DNA of 64,000 bases from Cryptomeria japonica (GCF_030272615.1 NC_081410.1:139476849-139540848); one strand, 5' to 3'; shown: positions 11,511 through 23,631, counted from the stretch's first letter. Notes: generated by a model not told the origin, from the letters alone. Program-made: numbers and translations.

Positions 11511-12182
11511 ATGCATAAAGAAATTTTGGAGAAAGCTTTAGTGGAAACAACGGTTTCAAAAGATTTGGATGTAGATCAGTTCCAAAACATGGTAGGACAT
11601 CTTATAGCTCCTCATTACTTATCATTTTCTGAAAATGATGATGCATCCTTACAACATCCTCACAATGCTCCTTTACATGTTGAAGTCTCCATTAATAAAA
11701 CTCACGTCAAACGTGTACTCATAGATGGAGGAGCGCGCTTAAATATTTATGCATTAAGTCTGATAAAAGCTTTGGGATATTTAGAGAATGCAGTGGACCT
11801 GAAAAATAAAATAACCATCAAGGCTTACGATGAAGCAGAATGTTCTTCTAAAGGAACTGTTGTGCTACCAATAAGGATAGGACCTGTGGAAAAGGATACA
11901 TTGTGTCAAGTTTTAGATTTGAATCTCTCCTACAACATTCTTTTAGGAAGACCATGGATTCACAAGATGCAAGCAGTTCCATCTACATACCATCAATGTG
12001 TAAAATTTCCTCATGAAGGAAGAGAAATCACTATAATTGCATATTCCAATCAATATTGCAATAATCTGAAGCCAACACAAGATACCACAGTTCCACATAA
12101 CAGAGAATCGGTATATTCTACCAAGGAAATTCAAGCAAAGTTATGGGAAACTTTTGAAGAAAAGCTCAAGTTAAATGATTAA
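11511..12182 (+). pseudogene. Aspartic protease region of element B
   Basis: In frame with gag. The retropepsin-like motif is VLIDGGARLNIYALSLIKAL (about 11719-11778), where Asp-Gly-Gly replaces the usual Asp-Ser/Thr-Gly, as is common in plant Gypsy elements. The C-terminal part LSYNILLGRPWIHKMQA is a typical flap and Ile-Leu-Gly-Arg motif. Protease would cleave the polyprotein in the particle. The segment is bounded by stops at 11463 and 12180 in the same frame. Confidence 0.85.
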
Positions 12183-12185
12183 GGA

Positions 12186-12497
12186 ATGGGAAAGTATTCT
12201 TTGAATAATTTTCCACTTTCCCCTAAGTCATATGGAAAACCTACAGATATTCAATCAAAATCATTAGGAAAATCAAAACATATGTTTAAAGGGACATTTG
12301 TTAGTGCTGGAACTCTTAAAGAAGAAAATGAAGAAAAAAGTATTCTTGATTGGTTATACAAGGATGAAGATAAAACTATAGCAATAGTAAAAGAAGTCAA
12401 TATTCCCATAAAACAATATGGCAAAGGACATGAAATCATGAAAAAGATGGGATATGAAGGAAAAGGACCAATTGGCAAGCTACATCAAGGTATTTGA
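12186..12497 (+). pseudogene. G-patch segment of element B polyprotein
   Basis: Still in frame, this segment ends in GHEIMKKMGYEGKGPIGKLH (about 12427-12486), which matches the G-patch glycine pattern (G-h-x3-MGY-x-G-G-x-G). G-patch domains are RNA-associated modules known at this position in Tat/Ogre-type and some other retroelements. A TGA follows at 12495; the frame then continues through a Lys/Glu-rich stretch to 12826. Confidence 0.75.
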
Positions 12498-12986
12498 GAA
12501 CCTATTTGTCCGCATTCAGAATCCACAGAAGATAAATCTGGGTTAGGATATCTGAAGTCTAATCAAAAGCAACACAATACTCAACAACAAAAATGGAGAA
12601 AGAAATTAGTTTCTAAAGGAGACAATTGGCAAGAAAAGCTACATCAAGCGGCCGAAATAGTAACCAGTAAACAAAAAGAGAAAGAAGAACATGAAAAGAA
12701 AGAAGAGGAGATTATCATCCCAGGGAATGAAAAATCTTGTCAGCAAGTCCTAGCAATACAAACAAAAGAAAAATCTGAACAAGATATTCCAAAAGCAGTA
12801 AAAATAGAAATGACAGAAATCAGATAACTTTTTGCACCATACGACATTCCAGTATGGTATAGTGGAGTAATCTTAGATCAGAATTCAGAAATAGATTCTA
12901 ATGAGTATGAATGGGGACCAGATGCCTTATCTACTACATCAAGTGAAGAACACAATGAAGATCAAGCAACTATTACAAAAGAAGAC
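12498..12986 (+). pseudogene. Linker between G-patch and reverse transcriptase of B
   Basis: Same frame as gag-pol, with stops at 12495 and near 12826. The product is charged (KEKEEHEKKEEEIIIPGNE) and then shows FAPYDIPVWYSGVIL, a conserved-looking stretch. I recognise no enzyme domain here. Confidence 0.6.
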
Positions 12987-15857
12987 TTGTCTATTTCAGA
13001 ACAAAAGATAAAATTAGAAAGGAGACAAGAGAAACTCAGAATTCAGAGAAAAGAGGCATATGCAAAAAGAAAAGAGAATGACAAAAATAGCAACACAATG
13101 CCACAAGAAGTTCAAACAAGAATAAGATATACAAGAACCATAGAAGAAATAAGAGGTCGTCAAGTTGGATTAACTATTAGTTCAGAAGAAGCTGAGTTTG
13201 AAAGGAGAAAAAAACTGTTAAAAGAATCCTCTTTAACATGTACACAAGTCTATCAACTCCAAATTGCAAATGGAGTCAATCAAGAAGAAATTTGCAATAC
13301 CAAAGATGTGTGTGTTGATATAATCCATTCATTTAAGGGACAAACGTCAATTGAAGAACCACTTGAGTATGAACTACAAAATGCTAATATTAATCTTGTT
13401 AAGACTAATTCAGAAAATCTTGAGAAAGACAATTCTCAAAAACATTCAATCTATGACAATACCTATTCTATGATAAATTATGATCATTATGTCATGAACA
13501 TTGAAACACCTAATGATGATAGTGATTATGATTTACCTCTTCTTCATACTGAACTAATTGATTGGGATAATTTAGATAACCCTAAACTAAATGTCTTTTC
13601 CAATGATCATGACTTAGTTGTATACCTTAACGCTATTGAACCCATACCACCTAAGATATCTTCCACTATAGAATCAAGTGATGTTTCTCATAGACATGAA
13701 AATGCAAAACTTTCTAGTCGCAAAAATGAAATAAAACAAGGAAAGAGACCTATTGTTGAAAACCATTTCATGGCAACATTAGATCAATCAAAAGAGAAAA
13801 TAAAGGGTGTATCTGATGGTGAAAACCTCCTTGAGGCACCAGAAGATGGAAAGTTTGACATTTTTCTTGTATATTTTCAAGAGAGATTTGCTATCCTTAT
13901 AGAACCAACGGAAGCAGTAAACATATCTACGGATCCTAAAATAGTTCATTTTGCTACCTCATTATCAAAAAGAGAGAGGAAAGAATACATGGAATTCTTT
14001 AAACAGAGGCAAATAAATTTTGCTTGGTCTTATGTAGATATGCCAAGACTTAACCCAGATCTTATCATGCATCATCTTAATGTGGATTTAAAAGCAAAAC
14101 CTATTAAACAAAAGCTAAGAAATATGCACCCACATATTGCTCTCCTTGTAAAAATTGAGCTCAAGAAACTATTAGAAGTGGGTTTCATAAGACCAATGGC
14201 TTATCCAGAATGGGTTTCAAGTATTGTACCAGCATCAAAACTAGATAAAAGCATAAGGGTTTGTACAGATTTTAGAGATCTGAATAATGCATGTTCAAAA
14301 GATGATTTCCCGTTACCAAACATTGATATCATAGTGGACTTATCGACAGGACATGAGATGTTTATATTAATGGATGGCTTCTCAGGATATAATCAAATAA
14401 GAATTGCACCTGAAGATCAAGAAAAGACAGCTTTCATCTATGCATGGGGAACATACTGCTGGAATGTTATGCCATTTGGGCTTAAGAATGCAGGAGCGAC
14501 TTATCAAAGGGCTATGACAACAATTTTTCATGACATGATGCATACATTTATGGAAGATTATGTCGATGACATACTTGCAAAATCTCACAGAAGAAAAGAA
14601 CATTTGAACATTTTAAGCAAGATTTTTGATAGGCTGGAAAGATATCAATTGAGATTAAATTCAAAGAAATGTGCATTCGGGGTAACCTCTGGAAAGCTCC
14701 TTGGGTACATTATATCAGCTCGTGGCATTGAAGTCGATCCTAGAAAAGTTAAAGCTATCATGGAGATGGAATCACCTAAGAACATAAGTCAATTGTGATC
14801 TTTACAAGGAAGGTTGCAATCAATCAAAAGATTTGTGTCCCAATTGGCCGATAGATGTCTTCCCTTTACCCATCTTCTACATTAAAATGTTCCATTCAAA
14901 TGGGATTTAACATGTGAAGAATCTTTCTTGCAAATAAAAGATTATCTTATGAGTCCTCCAGTACTGATATCACCAACCAAAGGGAAACCCTTGTTACTTT
15001 ACGTCTCAACAACAAGTGTATCATTAGGCGCTCTCCTAGCTCAGCATGATGATGAAGGAAAAGAAAGAGCAGTTTATTATATCAGTAGAACACTTGTTGG
15101 ATATGAGTTAAATTATTCATCAATTGAAAAGATATGTCTAGCAGTTGTATTTGCAACTCAGAAGCTACGACATTATATGTTGATTCATTCTGTAAAACTA
15201 ATAGCAAAGATAGATCCTCTCAAATATTTATTGAGCAAGTCAACATTAATGGGGAGACTAGCCAAATGGGTTATGATACTAAGTGAATCCGACATAGAAT
15301 ATGTTGACCAGAAAGCCATCAAGGGACAAGTCATTGCTGATCAATTAGCTGATGCACCTCTACAAAATGACATGCCTTTACACATTGAACTTCCTGATGC
15401 AGATATCTTGATAGTAAGTGCAAACTTTTGGGAATTGTACTTTGATGGTTCTTATACTCAATATGGATCAGGTGTAGGAATCTTTTTTATCACACCTCAA
15501 GAACATACAATTCCGAAATCACATAGATTGTGATTTCCATGCACCAATAATACTACAGAGTATGAAGCATTGGCTATAGGGCTCAAAATGGCCATTGAAT
15601 GGAATGTCAAAGAAATACATGTCTATGGTGATTCACAACTTGTTATTAATCAAATAAATGATGAATATCAAACAAAGGATGATAAGCTTATGCCATACAA
15701 ACAACTAGTGGAAGAATTTAAAGGACATTTTCAAGAAATCACATTCACCCAGATTCCCAAAAATGAGAATAAAGCAGCAGATGCAATGGCTACAATAGCA
15801 TCTCTCTTGCAAAATAATGAGAATCAACAACGTTACGAATTTCTTGTGGAAGATATT
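12987..15857 (+). pseudogene. Reverse transcriptase and dual RNase H of element B
   Basis: After a charged N-terminal part, the RT has SIRVCTDFRDLNNACSKDD (about 14252-14308), ILMDGFSGYNQIRIAPEDQ, MPFGLKNAGATYQ and catalytic YVDD (14559-14570). A connection RNase H follows (LLLYVSTTSVSLGALLAQ), then a second, archaeal-type RNase H (LYFDGSYTQYGSGVGIFF, TTEYEAL, VYGDSQLVINQI) with D, E and D residues visible. The double RNase H is a Tat-branch hallmark. RT copies RNA to DNA in the particle and RNase H removes the RNA. Stops lie near 14796, 14883 and 15531. The frame is cut at 15857 by D, between RNase H and integrase, and resumes in phase at 23632. Confidence 0.93.
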
Positions 15858-17108
15858 TGTAAAGCGGAAAAATCGAACCCTAGTTGTTCTCCCCTCCCCA
15901 ACTCCAAGGAGAGAGAAGGGAGAGTCACTAGGGTTGATGGTTTTCACTTAGGAGGGACTTTACATTCAAAAGAGGGGTTGAAACCCAAAAGATCCAATCC
16001 CAAGCAATGCAAGATTGGATTCTAAATGAGTTTCAAGGGTTAAGACATCAAGGATACCCTCTTTTGTAAAGAATGTAGATAGAAAGATTGAACTAGGAAT
16101 GCATGTAAAGTAGGAAAGATTCGCTTATAAATAGAGATAGGGATATGGGATGAAGTTGTGGACCTAGAATTAGTAGTAAAATGTTGAGACGGTACTATTC
16201 TGCAAATTTGAGCGAAAGTTGACGGGATGATGGCGCCCGGCATGCACACGGTCCTCCGAAAAATCCGCGAAACGAAGGGGGATCTGTTCGTCTCTGCACA
16301 AGGATTCCAGATCTTCAATTACAGCTGCGTAACTACAACCTACACACAGAAAAGAGAGGATGATTGGGGGGTTAGGGATGAGGGGTTTGCCTTTAGGTCA
16401 AACCCCGGTTTTGGAATTAACCAAGAAATGAGAATGCTGTAAATGTAAATGTTTGTAATGTAAACAAGTACTGATACCTTGTTGTAAGAATGTTTGTATT
16501 CTTACATGTGAAGGTGTAATGTATGTAGTATGTTGTATATTGTATGTGATCTCCTCTTCAATGGTTGAATCCTTGTCTTGAATGCAACACTTAGCCTTGA
16601 ATGGAGACTTAGAATGCTCAATTGCTTGAAGGAATGCTTGAATGCTTGAATGCTTGAATGTTTGAATATCGTTTCCGCCTTTTTTTCCATCTTCCTCAAA
16701 TGGGAGAGGAAATGTAGTTTATATACTTGTCAATTAGGGTTGATAGACTGATTTTCCCAACCTTAGGCCGACCAGGAAACATTATTTTCCAATTTGCAAA
16801 CTTAAAGACCCGAAGCCCTATAAGAGACCGGGCCCAAAATAGGGCCAGGGACTAGGGCGCTGGGCGCCATGGTCCTAGGGGACCAGGGCGCTGGGTGCCC
16901 TAGTCCTGAAGGATGAGGGCACTGGGCGCCATGGTCCCACCTCCAGGGGCAGCAAGGTGCAAGGAGGATCAGGCCAGGGTGCTGAAAAATGCAGTTTTTG
17001 ATGTCATGAACAAGTTTCGGGGTCTCCATTCAGGTTCCGTGTTGCATCACCATCGTGAAGACCCAAATGCAATCAAAATTGCAAGTGTCACAATTTTGGG
17101 ATGCTACA
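15858..17108 (-). repeat. 3' LTR of element D
   Basis: On the plus strand it reads TGTAAAGCGG...GGATGCTACA and matches 22384-23626 nearly throughout. It contains the GC-rich motif ATGATGGCGCCCGG near 16225, three CTTGAATG repeats near 16640, and a GC-rich block with repeated GGGCGCTGGGCGCC-like words (16855-16935). Confidence 0.95.
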
Positions 17109-17123
17109 TTTAGCCCCCACTTT
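17109..17123 (-). promoter_or_regulatory. Polypurine tract of element D
   Basis: On the minus strand AAAGTGGGGGCTAAA directly precedes the LTR start TGTAGCATCC. This fixes the orientation of D. Confidence 0.85.
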
Positions 17124-17897
17124 AGCAGGAGTATAAGCATACGCTCATACTTGCGGTAAAGTACAAGGAAACAACATTGAAAAGCTTTCACCACGTCAAG
17201 GAGGCAAGATACACCAAGCCCCCAGTGGACTAAGGATCTTACGACTTCGATTGACAAAGTAAAGGGGAAGATCATGAGGGAGAACCATGACTGTCAGTAG
17301 TAAGGTTCCCTCACTATGAGTCATGCAAGAAAGATATCAAAAATTTTCAAGGCAAAGCTAAATTTGTCAAGAAATTTTCAAGTATCTTGAAAAGATATGA
17401 ACGGGATGTATGCCCCCCTACGTTAAAGCGATCGTACATGCCTCATCGGGGGTGATTGCTTTAAGGTAGTGATACATATAGGAAATGAGAAGGAAAGGAG
17501 CACGTTATCAAAAGGATTTAGCCCCCAAGTGTGAGATAAGCCCAAGGATAATAGACACAAAACACAAAGCACAAGGTGACTTCGCTTTCCTCGAGGTCAG
17601 TATGTTGTATGATAATTCATGTATATCATATGTATGTATGCATAATTGTTCTTCATTCCCTAATCAAGGAAGGTCACCTAGAAGAAGGGAACACATGTGT
17701 CTTTTGAGTCAACATGAGAGAGACCAAAAGAGGTCGCAATGTTTTGCATCGTCCTCAAGTAGACAACACTAAGGACAACAAATAGAAGAATGAGAATAAC
17801 ACATAGAAGAAGTAACAAAAGAAAGAAGGAGAGAGTCTTCTATGCTAATGAACTAGTCTAGCATGTCATCTACCTCCCGATCTTGCTGATCAATATT
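17124..17897 (-). other. 3' untranslated region of element D
   Basis: The region between the end of gag-protease and the polypurine tract holds no domain I recognise. A second C-run, GCCCCCCTACG (17411-17421), is purine-rich on the coding strand (CGTAGGGGGGC) and could be a degenerate extra polypurine tract. Confidence 0.4.
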
Positions 17898-19297
17898 TCA
17901 GGAAGGTAGGAAACATGCTAGAGGAGGAACATCCAACATAGCAGATGGAGCTATCACAAGATCCAAACAAGGGCTATGTTCATGTTCCGAGCCACGTTGT
18001 TCTTGTCTAGGAGCTAGGATAAGTGCTTTAGAAAATTCATTAGATAGATGACTATCAACATCAACATGTTCATATTCACTATCAGAATGAACAGGAGTAA
18101 CATTTTCATCATGAATAACATTTTCATCTATATCATCATCAAGATTTACAAAAATAGGATCTTTAACTCGCACAGGATCAAAACCATCATGCATCTTATG
18201 TTTAGGAGATTTCGGCTCAATCTTCGGCTGAAGAGAAAATGGAATAGTACTGGCTGAAGGTGTTTTTGGGGATTGCAAAGTTTGAGAAGCAGCTGCCTGA
18301 GCTCTAAGATGACACTTTCGTCGACGTTCACGTGCAGAACAATTCCGTCTAGTCTTAGTAGGAAGTTGCGAAGATTGAGGAGGAATGTTCTCATCCTTAT
18401 CACTTGGGGTTTAGGTTGTGGTCTCTTAGGTTGAATAATAGGAGAAGAGAAAGGTCTCTTCTCTCCATAAGAGGAAGGAGAAGGAACTACTCCATATAAG
18501 GGAGGAATATTTGGTTTAGGAAGGAGACCAAGTCCATCATGACGAGGAGGGATAGGTCTACTTTTAGGAAGTCCATCAAGAATGATAGGAATGTCAAGTT
18601 TAGGTGTTCTAGGTTCACTTAGAGATAGGATCATATCTTTCTTCCACTTTTGATAAGATTTGAAAAGATGATCACTTTGCAGAGGAAGAGATTGAAATTG
18701 TTTAGGCCAAAAGTAATCAATAGGAACGCTAGAAGTTCTTTCAGCTGGTTTAAAGAGACTATGATTGATAGTAACAACTTCAACATTTTGGGGAAATTTC
18801 AAACACTTATGAATAGGAGAAGCAATAGCTTTCATGGAAGATAGCCAAGGATAGCCTAGCTTCACACAAAATTGTTCAGATGATGGAATAATAACAAAGT
18901 CCATATCAAGGGATTTGTTATGGACCTCAATAGGTAATGTAATAGAACCAATTGCAGGAGAAGAAAATGCATCAAATAGTTTCACAACCACATTTGTTTC
19001 ATCATAGATCACTTGATTTAATTGCAAAGTAAAAAGAAATTCTTCAGTAATGATATTAACCATACAAGAAGGATCAATAAGCACTCCACGGCAAGGTGTA
19101 TTCTTGATTTTTGCAACTATATATAAAGGACCATCAGGTGCCCTGATAGTTTCACTAGAATCAAAGGTGATGGAAGGTTCTTTAGGGATTTTCTGCTGCT
19201 CTACAAAGTTAATCACATTCAGAGTCATAGACACAAGATCATTAGGTGAGACAGAGGAATCAGTAGTATCAATTGCATTAGAGGTATGAGAAGACAA
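17898..19297 (-). pseudogene. Protease-like C-terminal half of the element D polyprotein
   Basis: It continues the gag frame after one TAG near 19313. The retropepsin-like segment reads GVLIDPSCMVNIITEEFL (about 19088-19035), with the catalytic Asp present but Gly replaced by Ser, and later FCVKLGYPWLSSMKAIASP, resembling the Leu-Gly-Arg-Pro-Trp motif. A single-base frameshift near 18400 moves the rest into another frame, which ends at 17898 with an acidic tail (VNLDDDIDENVIHDENV). No RT follows. With Asp-Pro-Ser in the active site it is uncertain that this was an active protease. Confidence 0.75.
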
Positions 19298-19312
19298 TGG
19301 ATTAGTAAAAAT

Positions 19313-21199
19313 CTAAAGATTTTGGTTAGGAGGAGCTACAGATGTGTTGCCTTTATCATTCACACCAGAAACAGAGATAGTATTATTATCAATCAAATCT
19401 TGAATTTTACCCTTTAAAGCAAAACATTTTTCAGTATCATGCCCAAGATGACGATGAAATTGACAAAAAGATTTGTTATCAAAATAGGGTGAATTAATCT
19501 TTGCAGGATCTATTTGCCTTATAGGAGGAAGAGTAAGCACATTTTGTTCCAATAACTTATTCATAATACTATGCAATGATTCATTCAAAGGAGTGAACTT
19601 TCTTTCTTTCTTGAAAAACTTAGAAATAGGAGGCACACCTGATGCCGCATTCACATTGTTGTTGATGATGTTTTCATTGAATTTAATGGACTCTCTGTTT
19701 GGTTTAAACTTCCCAAATGGTTGTTGACTACTATCACCCTTATCACTCAGAGCCATAGGATTTGCTTGTTCCATTTGACTCACAGTCAGTTGATAATTGT
19801 GAAGAGTTGCGCACAACTGTTGGAAAGAAGTAAACTCAGAAAACAAGAGTTTTTCTCTAATATCTTTTTGTAAATTAGAAATAAAGATTCTTTGAATGTC
19901 ATTCTTAGGCACTAGAAAAGAAATTTGAGCATACAAATGCTTATATCTACCAATGAAATCAGTCACTTTTTCTTTAACACCTTGTTTACAATGCATTAAA
20001 TCAATCAAAGTGACTTTAGGACTTATATTGTTTTGAAATTGCTGAATAAAAGCATTTGCAAGTTGTTCGAAAGAAGTAATAGAATAAGAAGGCAACGAGC
20101 AATACCATTGTAGGGCTTTATCTCTTAATGTTCTAGTAAACAGTTTTGCAAGCAACCTTTGGTCATAAGCAAAATCAGTACATATTATTTGAAAGGTCTT
20201 AACATGTGTTAGAGGATCACCCTTACCATTATAAAGCTCCAAATGCGGAATTTCAACATGTTTAGGGGGGATAGCTCGAACAATGTCAAGAGAAAGTGGG
20301 CTCGCAACATCAAATGTGGGCACACTAAACTTAGATTGATTCATAGAGGCAATTTGTTGTTGTAAAGAATAGACAGTTTGTGCAAGATTGTTAATGGTCG
20401 CTTCAGTCGAAGAGTTCATATTAGATGTGTTAGATTGTGATGGATGTGTTATGTTATTGAAAGAAGGTAGAGAGTAAGGTGGTGGGACAATATGATAGTT
20501 AGTCATAGGAGATGATTGGAAAGGAGGAACACTACAAGGAGGAATAGAAGGGTTAAATGAATTTCCCCCTTGCATCATGTTCATTTGTGGAGATGAAATA
20601 GGAACACTCATTGAAGGAATGAATGAAGAAGTTGGATTGAATGAAGGAAGAGGGTTGATTGAAGAAGAGGGATTGCCCCCATGACTTGTGATCATAGGAG
20701 GAATGTCTTGTATTGAAGTAGTCATTATGTTTGATGTAAAAGTAGGTATACTAGCAATAGAAGTTGTCAAAGGAATAGAATGATTAACTTGAGTAGGAGG
20801 TTGTGTGTAACCTAAGGTTTCGGCACAACTTTTCATAGGCATCACATTCGAATCCACAATGTGTGCAATACCACGCAAAATATCAATTCCATTCTTACCA
20901 CTTTGAACCATACGTTTTAGACCCTCAATTAATGAAAGAGCTTGACTATCGGGGTATTCTTGAGACATCCATTGTCGAAAATCATCAAATTGGTTATCCA
21001 ATTTTGAAAGTTGTTCTATGGAAACCTCATGGAGAGCTTCTTCATCATTAAGAGGATTAGAAGAATTACCCATGTCCTCATTAAAAAGGCCATTCAAATT
21101 AGGTTCCATCCCCTCGGTAATTACACCTTGGAAAGACTTAATTCTAAGGCTTCGTCTAACGGGAATAGTATAAGTAGGACTTATTGTTGTAAAACTCAT
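19313..21199 (-). CDS. Gag polyprotein of element D, nearly intact
   Basis: The longest uninterrupted ORF in the window: 628 codons from the ATG at 21199. An N-terminal helical part is followed by about 200 residues rich in Ser, Pro, Asn and Thr, then the gag core (HVKTFQIICTDFAYDQRLLA, LQWYCSLPSYSITSFEQLA, then VKEKVTDFIGRYKHL), and a zinc knuckle CQFHRHLGHDTEKC of the C-x2-H-x4-H-x4-C type. It ends at a TAG after which the protease-like region continues in frame, so the stop may be decay or a read-through site. It could still give a capsid-like protein. Confidence 0.85.
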   Translation of the reverse strand: MSFTTISPTYTIPVRRSLRIKSFQGVITEGMEPNLNGLFNEDMGNSSNPLNDEEALHEVSIEQLSKLDNQFDDFRQWMSQEYPDSQALSLIEGLKRMVQSGKNGIDILRGIAHIVDSNVMPMKSCAETLGYTQPPTQVNHSIPLTTSIASIPTFTSNIMTTSIQDIPPMITSHGGNPSSSINPLPSFNPTSSFIPSMSVPISSPQMNMMQGGNSFNPSIPPCSVPPFQSSPMTNYHIVPPPYSLPSFNNITHPSQSNTSNMNSSTEATINNLAQTVYSLQQQIASMNQSKFSVPTFDVASPLSLDIVRAIPPKHVEIPHLELYNGKGDPLTHVKTFQIICTDFAYDQRLLAKLFTRTLRDKALQWYCSLPSYSITSFEQLANAFIQQFQNNISPKVTLIDLMHCKQGVKEKVTDFIGRYKHLYAQISFLVPKNDIQRIFISNLQKDIREKLLFSEFTSFQQLCATLHNYQLTVSQMEQANPMALSDKGDSSQQPFGKFKPNRESIKFNENIINNNVNAASGVPPISKFFKKERKFTPLNESLHSIMNKLLEQNVLTLPPIRQIDPAKINSPYFDNKSFCQFHRHLGHDTEKCFALKGKIQDLIDNNTISVSGVNDKGNTSVAPPNQNL

Positions 21200-22361
21200 G
21201 CACTAAAGAGAGAGAGAAGATTTTGAATTTTAGAGGTAGAAAATTTCAATAAAACCAACCAATCTCCTAGATTTAAGCTGTTAAATACAATCAAGACAAT
21301 CTCCCGAAATTTCAGAAAAAATGTCCGGGACCGTGGCGAACGGAGTGCACACGGTCCTCACAATTTTTTTTGAAATTTTCAGGGATGAAAGTTATGATGA
21401 TTTTAAAGCTAATCTGAAAAAATTGAGTGATTTTACGATCTGTAGATAGGTCAAATTAAAGTTGCAATCTCAAAATTGAACCCTACCAAGATTGTTGAAA
21501 AATGTAAAATTTGAATTTTGAAAAAGAGGGGGAAACTGAAATTTTGAATTTTATGATTTTAGAAGGAATGCTGAAAGCAATGCAAGTGTTGAAATTTAAA
21601 AAGTGACTCAATTTCACGCAAAATTCAATTTTGAAAGTGGAAATCAAGGTTGTTGCAATTAAACACTTAATTTCAAAAGTCACAAATTGTAAAAATTTGA
21701 ATAAAGCACTGAAATTTCGAATGAATGCTAACACACTTTTCAGATTTAGGACAGTAAGGAACACAATTTTGATATGAATTTTAATTTCAATGATTTTTGA
21801 ATGATTAGAAGCCTCAATCCAAGCAATCGCTAGACCAACTTCGACTTTAATTTTGAAAGTGTTAAAATTGATAAAATCAGCCAAAATTCTGGATTTTAGC
21901 AGAAAAATACAGTAAGATCTAGCTCCCGAAATTTCAGAAAAAATGTCGGGGATGATGGCGCTCAGGGTGCACACGGTCCTCACAACTTTTTCCCAAATTT
22001 TCAGGGATGAAAGATATTGTGATTTTATTGCGGAATCCAAAGTTACAGCCGATTTGGAGGTGTTTTGATTAGTGAAATTATCAGTCAAAGGTTGAATCAA
22101 GAAGGTCTTAAAAATTAGGGTTTTGACATTTAACCACTTAATTTTTAGAATTAAAGCACCAATATGAATTGATGATTTGCAATAGAAGGGTAGATCTGAA
22201 ACAAGCATTAACAATTAATCATTTCACAAGCTCAATTACTAAAAAGAAAATTTTAGGGTTTTTATGCAATCAACCTCTAAAATTTGCAAAAGATCAAACA
22301 TGGAAATGTAATTAAGGAAGCAAAATTTTCAGATCTAATCATGAATAATCAGAATGAGGAT
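21200..22361 (-). other. Untranslated leader of element D
   Basis: Between the primer-binding site and gag lie about 1.16 kb without a credible ORF. It has two copies of a module, AAATTTCAGAAAAAATGTC followed by a GC-rich core and CACACGGTCCTCACAA (about 21308-21368 and 21918-21990). The core is shared with the LTR. Confidence 0.7.
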
Positions 22362-22380
22362 GTTCACGTTGGGTTCACCA
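22362..22380 (-). promoter_or_regulatory. Primer-binding site of element D
   Basis: On the minus strand TGGTGAACCCAACGTGAAC follows the LTR end after three bases. It has the expected TGG start and position; the tRNA is not assigned. Confidence 0.75.
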
Positions 22381-22383
22381 AAA

Positions 22384-23626
22384 TGTAAAGCGGAAAAATC
22401 GAACCCTAGTTGTTCTCCCCTCCCCAACTCCAAGGAGAGAGAAGGGAGAGTCACTAGGGTTGATGGTTTTCACTTAGGAGGGACTTTACATTCAAAAGAG
22501 GGGTTGAAACCCACAAGATCCAATCCCAAGCAATGCAAGATTGGATTCTAAATGAGTTTCAAGGGTTAAGACATCAAGGATACCCTCTTTTGTAAAGAAT
22601 GTAGATAGAAAGATTGAACTAGGAATGCATGTAAAGTAGGAAAGATTCGCTTATAAACAGAGATAGGGATATGGAATGAAGCTTTGGACCTAGAATTAGC
22701 AGTAAAATGTCGAGATGGTGCTGTTCTGCAAATTTGAGCGAAAGTTGACGGGACGATGGCGCCCGGCGTGCACATGGTCCTCCGAAAAATCCGCGAAACG
22801 AAGGGGGATCTGTTCATCTCTGCACAAGGATTCCAGATCTTCAATTACAACCACGTACCTGCAACCTACACACAGAAAAGAGAGGATGATTGGGGGGTTA
22901 GGGATGAGGGGTTTGCCTTTAGGTCAAACCCCAGTTTTGGAATTAACCAAGAAATGAGAATGTTGTAAATGTAAATGTTTGTAATGTAAACAAGTACTGA
23001 TACCTTGTTGTAAGAATGTTTGTATTCTTACATGTGAAGGTGTAATATATGTAGTATGTTGTATGTTTTATGTGATCTCCTCTTCAATGGTTGAATCCTT
23101 GTCTTGAATGCAACACTTAGCCTTGAATGGAGACTTAGAATGCTCAATTGCTTGAAGGAATGCTTGAATGCTTGAATGTTTGAATATTGTTTCCACCTTT
23201 TTTTCCATCTTCCTCAAATGGGAGAGGAAATGTAGTTTATATACTTGTCAATTAGGGTTGATAGACTGATTTTCCTGACCTTAGGCCGACCAGGAAACAT
23301 TATTTTCCAATTTGCAAACTTAAAGACCCGAAGCCCCATAAGAGACTGGGCCCAAAATAGGGCCAGGGACCAGGGCACTAGGCACCATGGTCCTAGGGGA
23401 CCAGGGCGCTGGGCGCCCTAGTCCTAAAGGACGAGGGCACTGGGCACCATGGTCCCACCTCCAGGGGCAGCAGGGTGCAAGGAGGATCAGGCCAGGGTGC
23501 TGAAAAATGCAGTTTTTGATGTCATGAACAAGTTTCAGGGTCTCCATTCAGGTTCCGTGTTGCATCGCCATCGTGAAGACCCAAATGCAGTTGAAATTGC
23601 AAGTGTCGCAATTTTAGGATGCTACA
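22384..23626 (-). repeat. 5' LTR of element D
   Basis: Direct repeat of 15858-17108, with TG...CA termini on the plus strand. Scattered transitions separate the copies, for example ATGATGG against ACGATGG in the GC-rich motif. Confidence 0.95.
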
Positions 23627-23631
23627 ATATC

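Larger units (their letters stand above)
15858..23626 (-). mobile_element. Element D: minus-strand Gypsy element with gag-protease only
   Basis: Two direct LTRs (15858-17108, 22384-23626), flanked by ATATT (15853-15857) and ATATC (23627-23631), a 5-bp duplication with one change. A primer-binding site beside the right LTR and a polypurine tract beside the left LTR show that it is transcribed from the minus strand. The only coding unit is a gag-protease ORF of about 1,100 codons; no RT, RNase H or integrase motif is present, so it depends on enzymes from another element. Its gag zinc knuckle matches that of B, which suggests a Tat-lineage helper. LTRs differ by roughly 3% by eye. Confidence 0.92.

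Noticed and set aside
12251-12478. Minus-strand ORF over the G-patch segment
   Set aside because: Shadow of the gag-pol frame on the opposite strand.
16802-17029. ORFs inside the D LTRs (also 23320-23547)
   Set aside because: GC-rich LTR sequence opens both strands; no start context or domain, and it is repeated only because the LTR is.
21483-22214. 243-codon minus-strand ORF in the D leader
   Set aside because: Made of AT-rich Ile/Phe/Lys/Ser codons with no domain, and it overlaps the repeated leader modules; more likely an open frame by chance.
22715-22968. Overlapping ORFs in the 5' LTR of D
   Set aside because: Duplicate of the same frames at 16227-16442 in the other LTR; no domain.
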